Assembly (NCBI RefSeq): GCF_001458115.1
Contig: NZ_CZRP01000012.1
Location: 124,001 to 188,000 of the forward strand
From: Gracilibacillus massiliensis
GTDB lineage: Bacteria; Bacillota; Bacilli; Bacillales; Amphibacillaceae
DNA length: 64,000 nucleotides
Direction of reading: 5' to 3'
Shown: positions 61,718-64,000 of the stretch, one piece after another
How the letters are laid out: the number at the start of each line of letters is the position of its first letter
Position numbering within the stretch: the stretch's first letter is position 1
Notes under the pieces: generated by a model
Seen by the model: the letters and a program-made list of their open reading frames with translations, nothing else
The model's database searches: none
What the model was told of the DNA's origin: nothing
Translations under genes and position numbers: made by a program

Positions 61718-61803
61718 CTGACAAATACTTATCATACTATTTCTTGAGTCTTTCACTAATAAATTTTATAATAAGACTACTACAACTAAAGGTAGGTGAA
61801 AAT

Positions 61804-62790
61804 ATGGAAGAGGAACGGGAGAATGTTATTATTTTTCCGAAATGGAAGGATAATCTGGAAGAACAGGCTAAAAAGGCGATGCAAGAGAATCAATTTGACC
61901 AAGCGTATCAGTATTTTTTACAATTAACTGAAAATGGGGTACATTCTCATGAGGTGATGACTGGTAAATTAATTTGTATGATGGAATTAAATATGCAAGA
62001 AGAAGCGGAAGATCTTTGTGAAGAGTTAATTGATAAGAAAGACCAATACTTTGCCTATTATGTACATATATATTCAACCTTATTATTTCAATCAAGCAAA
62101 TACAAAGAAGTCATGTATCTAATTGAAGATGCCTTAGATGAAGAACTGATACCGGATCACATTAATGAACAATTACGACATATGTATCAACTGAGTACCG
62201 AATTACAACAACAGGAAGATAAACAGTCATACATAGAAGTAGAAAAACAATTAGAAGAAGCGATTAGGGAGAAAAATGATCGAAAGCAATGGTATATGAT
62301 AAAGCGGTTACTGCAATTAGAAACTAAAAATGACAAAAAGTTATTTAGAGAAATGTTACAAGACTCTGAGATTCATCCTGTGGTTAAAACAGCAATTTTA
62401 GAGTATTATGAGAAATTAAATCCTTCTGCTTCGATACATATTGAAAAATTTGATCTAACAGATACGATCCATTTTAATGAACTCGATTCCGTTTTACCTA
62501 CCTCTTTTTTTACAGGTGTTACAAATTATTTGGAGGATTTGCAGCAACAAGACCCTACAAAATATCAGATGATTCAATTTATACTCGAACGTTTTGCATA
62601 TGTATACACTCCTTTTCTACCTCAAAAAGAAAACTATGAACTATTAGCTGAATCACTACAGTATTATGTGAGCAAAAGCTTTCACTTTACGGAAGAATAT
62701 GATGATAGAAAAACATCTTTGATGAAAGAACATTACTTAAAAATGATTGAAGTCTCGGAAACTTTATATGGCACTATTTTAGATGTGTAA
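61804..62790 (+). CDS. ysoA: TPR-type protein YsoA
   Basis: 328 residues from ATG 61804 after AGGTAGGTG; the frame continues upstream without a ribosome binding site. The helical, acidic sequence has TPR-like pairs: NQFDQAYQYFLQLTENG, MQEEAEDLCEELIDKK, SKYKEVMYLIEDAL. The place directly before tig corresponds to B. subtilis ysoA. Function unknown; protein-protein interaction is likely. Confidence 0.82.
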   Translation: MEEERENVIIFPKWKDNLEEQAKKAMQENQFDQAYQYFLQLTENGVHSHEVMTGKLICMMELNMQEEAEDLCEELIDKKDQYFAYYVHIYSTLLFQSSKYKEVMYLIEDALDEELIPDHINEQLRHMYQLSTELQQQEDKQSYIEVEKQLEEAIREKNDRKQWYMIKRLLQLETKNDKKLFREMLQDSEIHPVVKTAILEYYEKLNPSASIHIEKFDLTDTIHFNELDSVLPTSFFTGVTNYLEDLQQQDPTKYQMIQFILERFAYVYTPFLPQKENYELLAESLQYYVSKSFHFTEEYDDRKTSLMKEHYLKMIEVSETLYGTILDV

Positions 62791-62840
62791 TCATATATAC
62801 ATAGAAAATTTACCTACATACGTTATTATCACGGTGCTAA

Positions 62841-62960
62841 CCGTCCGTAATACCCCCACCTCAAGTTTCTAGTGATAACAAAAATACTAAGTGGAGGATA
62901 AACGGACGATAACTTCCTGATAAGTTTCGCTAAAAATCAGTGGAGGAAAAGCTCCCACTG
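62841..62960. repeat. Intergenic inverted-repeat element
   Basis: CCGTCCGT..TACCCCCAC (62841-62859) is matched in reverse by GTGGAGGATAAACGGACG (62891-62908). A second hairpin, CAGTGG...CCCACTG (62938-62960), lies downstream. The style is the same as the arrays at 4991 and 50108: short arms with a GGA-rich core and no coding potential. It may stop ysoA transcripts or be a dispersed repeat. Confidence 0.55.
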
Positions 62961-62980
62961 ATTGAAGTCTCACTTTATTA

Positions 62981-63008
62981 TTGAAAGCAAAAGCAATTAT
63001 GTTATAAT
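62981..63008 (+). promoter_or_regulatory. SigA promoter of tig
   Basis: TTGAAA, 16 bp, TATAAT with a TG one base before the -10 lies 91 nt before the tig start. Confidence 0.65.
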
Positions 63009-63099
63009 AAGATGGTTGCAATTTGCGTTCGGTCTATTATAAGATGGTATATTGAATGAACGTCAAATATACAAGTTATTATGTTGGAGGGAATATAGA

Positions 63100-64000
63100 A
63101 TGACAGCAAAATGGGAAAAGCAAGAAGGTAATGTTGGCGTATTAACAATTGAAGTTGAAGCTGACAAATTTAATAGTGCTTTAGACCAGGCCTTTAAAAA
63201 AGTCGTAAAAGAAGTTCAAGTACCTGGTTTCCGTAAAGGAAAAATGCCAAGAGGAATGTTTGAAAAGCGTTTTGGTGTAGAATCATTATATCAAGATGCA
63301 GTTGACATCATTCTGCCTGGTGAATATACTGCCGCGGTAGAAGAGACTGGAATTGAGCCAGTAGATCAACCAGAAGTTGATATTGAGCAAATCGAAAAAG
63401 GAAAAGATCTTATCTTCACAGCAAAAGTTACAGTTAAGCCTGAAGTGAAACTAGGCGAATACAAAGGGCTAGAAGTAGAAGAACAATCTACAGAAGTAAC
63501 AGATGAAGATGTAGAAGAAGAAATCAAAAAACAACAAGAACAACAAGCAGAATTAGTTGTGAAAGAAGAAGGCGAAATTGAGAATGGTGACACAGCAGTT
63601 ATCGACTTCGAAGGTTTTGTAGATGGAGAGGCTTTTGAAGGCGGTCAAGCAGATAATCATTCATTAGAAATTGGCTCAGGTTCTTTCATTCCTGGTTTTG
63701 AAGAGCAATTAATTGGTAAAAAAGCTGGGGAAGAAAGTGAAGTTGACGTAACTTTCCCTGAAGAGTATCATGCTGAAAACCTAGCTGGTAAAGAAGCGAC
63801 ATTTAAAGTGAAAATTCATGAAATCAAAGCAAAAGAACTTCCAGAATTGGATGATGAGTTTGCTAAAGATGTTGATGAAGAAGTAGAGACTTTAGATGAA
63901 TTAAAAGAAAAAACAAAAAAACGTCTGCAAGAACAAAAAGAAAATGAAGCAGATGCAAGCAAGCGTGAAGAATTAATCCAACAAGCGTCAGATAATGCAG
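63100..64000 (+). CDS. tig: Trigger factor (3' end outside window)
   Basis: The first 300 residues are present; about 130 more are expected beyond the edge. The N-terminal ribosome-binding domain has [19 protein letters not shown], the L23-contact signature. The FKBP-like peptidyl-prolyl isomerase domain (about 150-245) includes [19 protein letters not shown] and [17 protein letters not shown] helical, acidic C-terminal part begins at about 250. It is the ribosome-associated chaperone of nascent chains. GGAGGG precedes the ATG. Confidence 0.97.
   Translation, partial: MTAKWEKQEGNVGVLTIEVEADKFNSALDQAFKKVVKEVQVPGFRKGKMPRGMFEKRFGVESLYQDAVDIILPGEYTAAVEETGIEPVDQPEVDIEQIEKGKDLIFTAKVTVKPEVKLGEYKGLEVEEQSTEVTDEDVEEEIKKQQEQQAELVVKEEGEIENGDTAVIDFEGFVDGEAFEGGQADNHSLEIGSGSFIPGFEEQLIGKKAGEESEVDVTFPEEYHAENLAGKEATFKVKIHEIKAKELPELDDEFAKDVDEEVETLDELKEKTKKRLQEQKENEADASKREELIQQASDNA

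Overview
The window is a low-GC chromosomal segment of an endospore-forming Firmicute of the family Bacillaceae. The backbone gene order polX-mutS2-yshE-trxA-uvrC-yslB-sdhCAB-gerE, then ysmB(marR)-racE-gerM-rph-ysnA-ysnB, a glgBCDAP operon, and ysoA-tig, follows Bacillus subtilis closely. Sequence character suggests a moderately halophilic relative (Gracilibacillus, Halobacillus or Virgibacillus type). The genus is an inference and not certain.

Layout. 1-12.2 kb is core: DNA repair (polX, mutS2, uvrC), thioredoxin, succinate dehydrogenase and the late-sporulation regulator gerE. Compared with B. subtilis, the fatty-acid genes between yshE and trxA and lysC between uvrC and yslB are absent; the first gap is joined directly and a degenerate tandem repeat lies between trxA and uvrC. 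From 12.2 to 44.1 kb the gerE-ysmB neighbourhood is opened by about 32 kb of accessory DNA. Its first 4.5 kb is bounded by two diverged copies of the 3' end of gerE plus its terminator. It carries a NERD nuclease-like gene, a dead serine resolvase and a tightly coupled DUF262 + HEPN pair that looks like a defence or toxin-type system. Then follow a lipid/membrane operon (DUF1295-DUF2177-DegV), an RsbR-like stressosome protein behind a SigB-like promoter, and assorted single genes.

The most original part is 25.1-42.0 kb. A divergent gene pair (coiled-coil protein on the minus strand, 12-cysteine beta-type protein on the plus strand) occurs twice, at 26.2-28.1 and 30.5-31.9 kb. Three of the four module genes have an AC-N16/17-CATAGGCTA promoter that fits the mother-cell factor SigK; gerE itself has the same promoter type. 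Attached are a JAMM-domain protein, a sulfotransferase, glycan-transferase-like proteins and a complete pseudaminic-acid pathway (PseB, C, F, G, H, I equivalents, akin to the sps spore-polysaccharide genes). I infer a spore-surface structure made late in the mother cell and decorated with a nonulosonic acid. The structural proteins belong to no family I can name.

44.1-64 kb returns to the core: ysmB, racE, gerM, rph, ysnA, ysnB, then a tRNA-Gly/tRNA-Arg operon preceded by a duplicated 5' half of tRNA-Gly and a 126-nt structured insert. An Ltp-repeat membrane protein, a symmetric array of ACGGGAA/TTCCCGT motifs, the glycogen operon with a SigE-like promoter, a divergent type I pullulanase, a 2-hydroxyacid dehydrogenase, a TPR protein and the start of trigger factor complete the window. 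Several genes of 26-47 codons (4379, 22528, 30306, 43151) were found by reading ribosome binding sites and overlaps directly.
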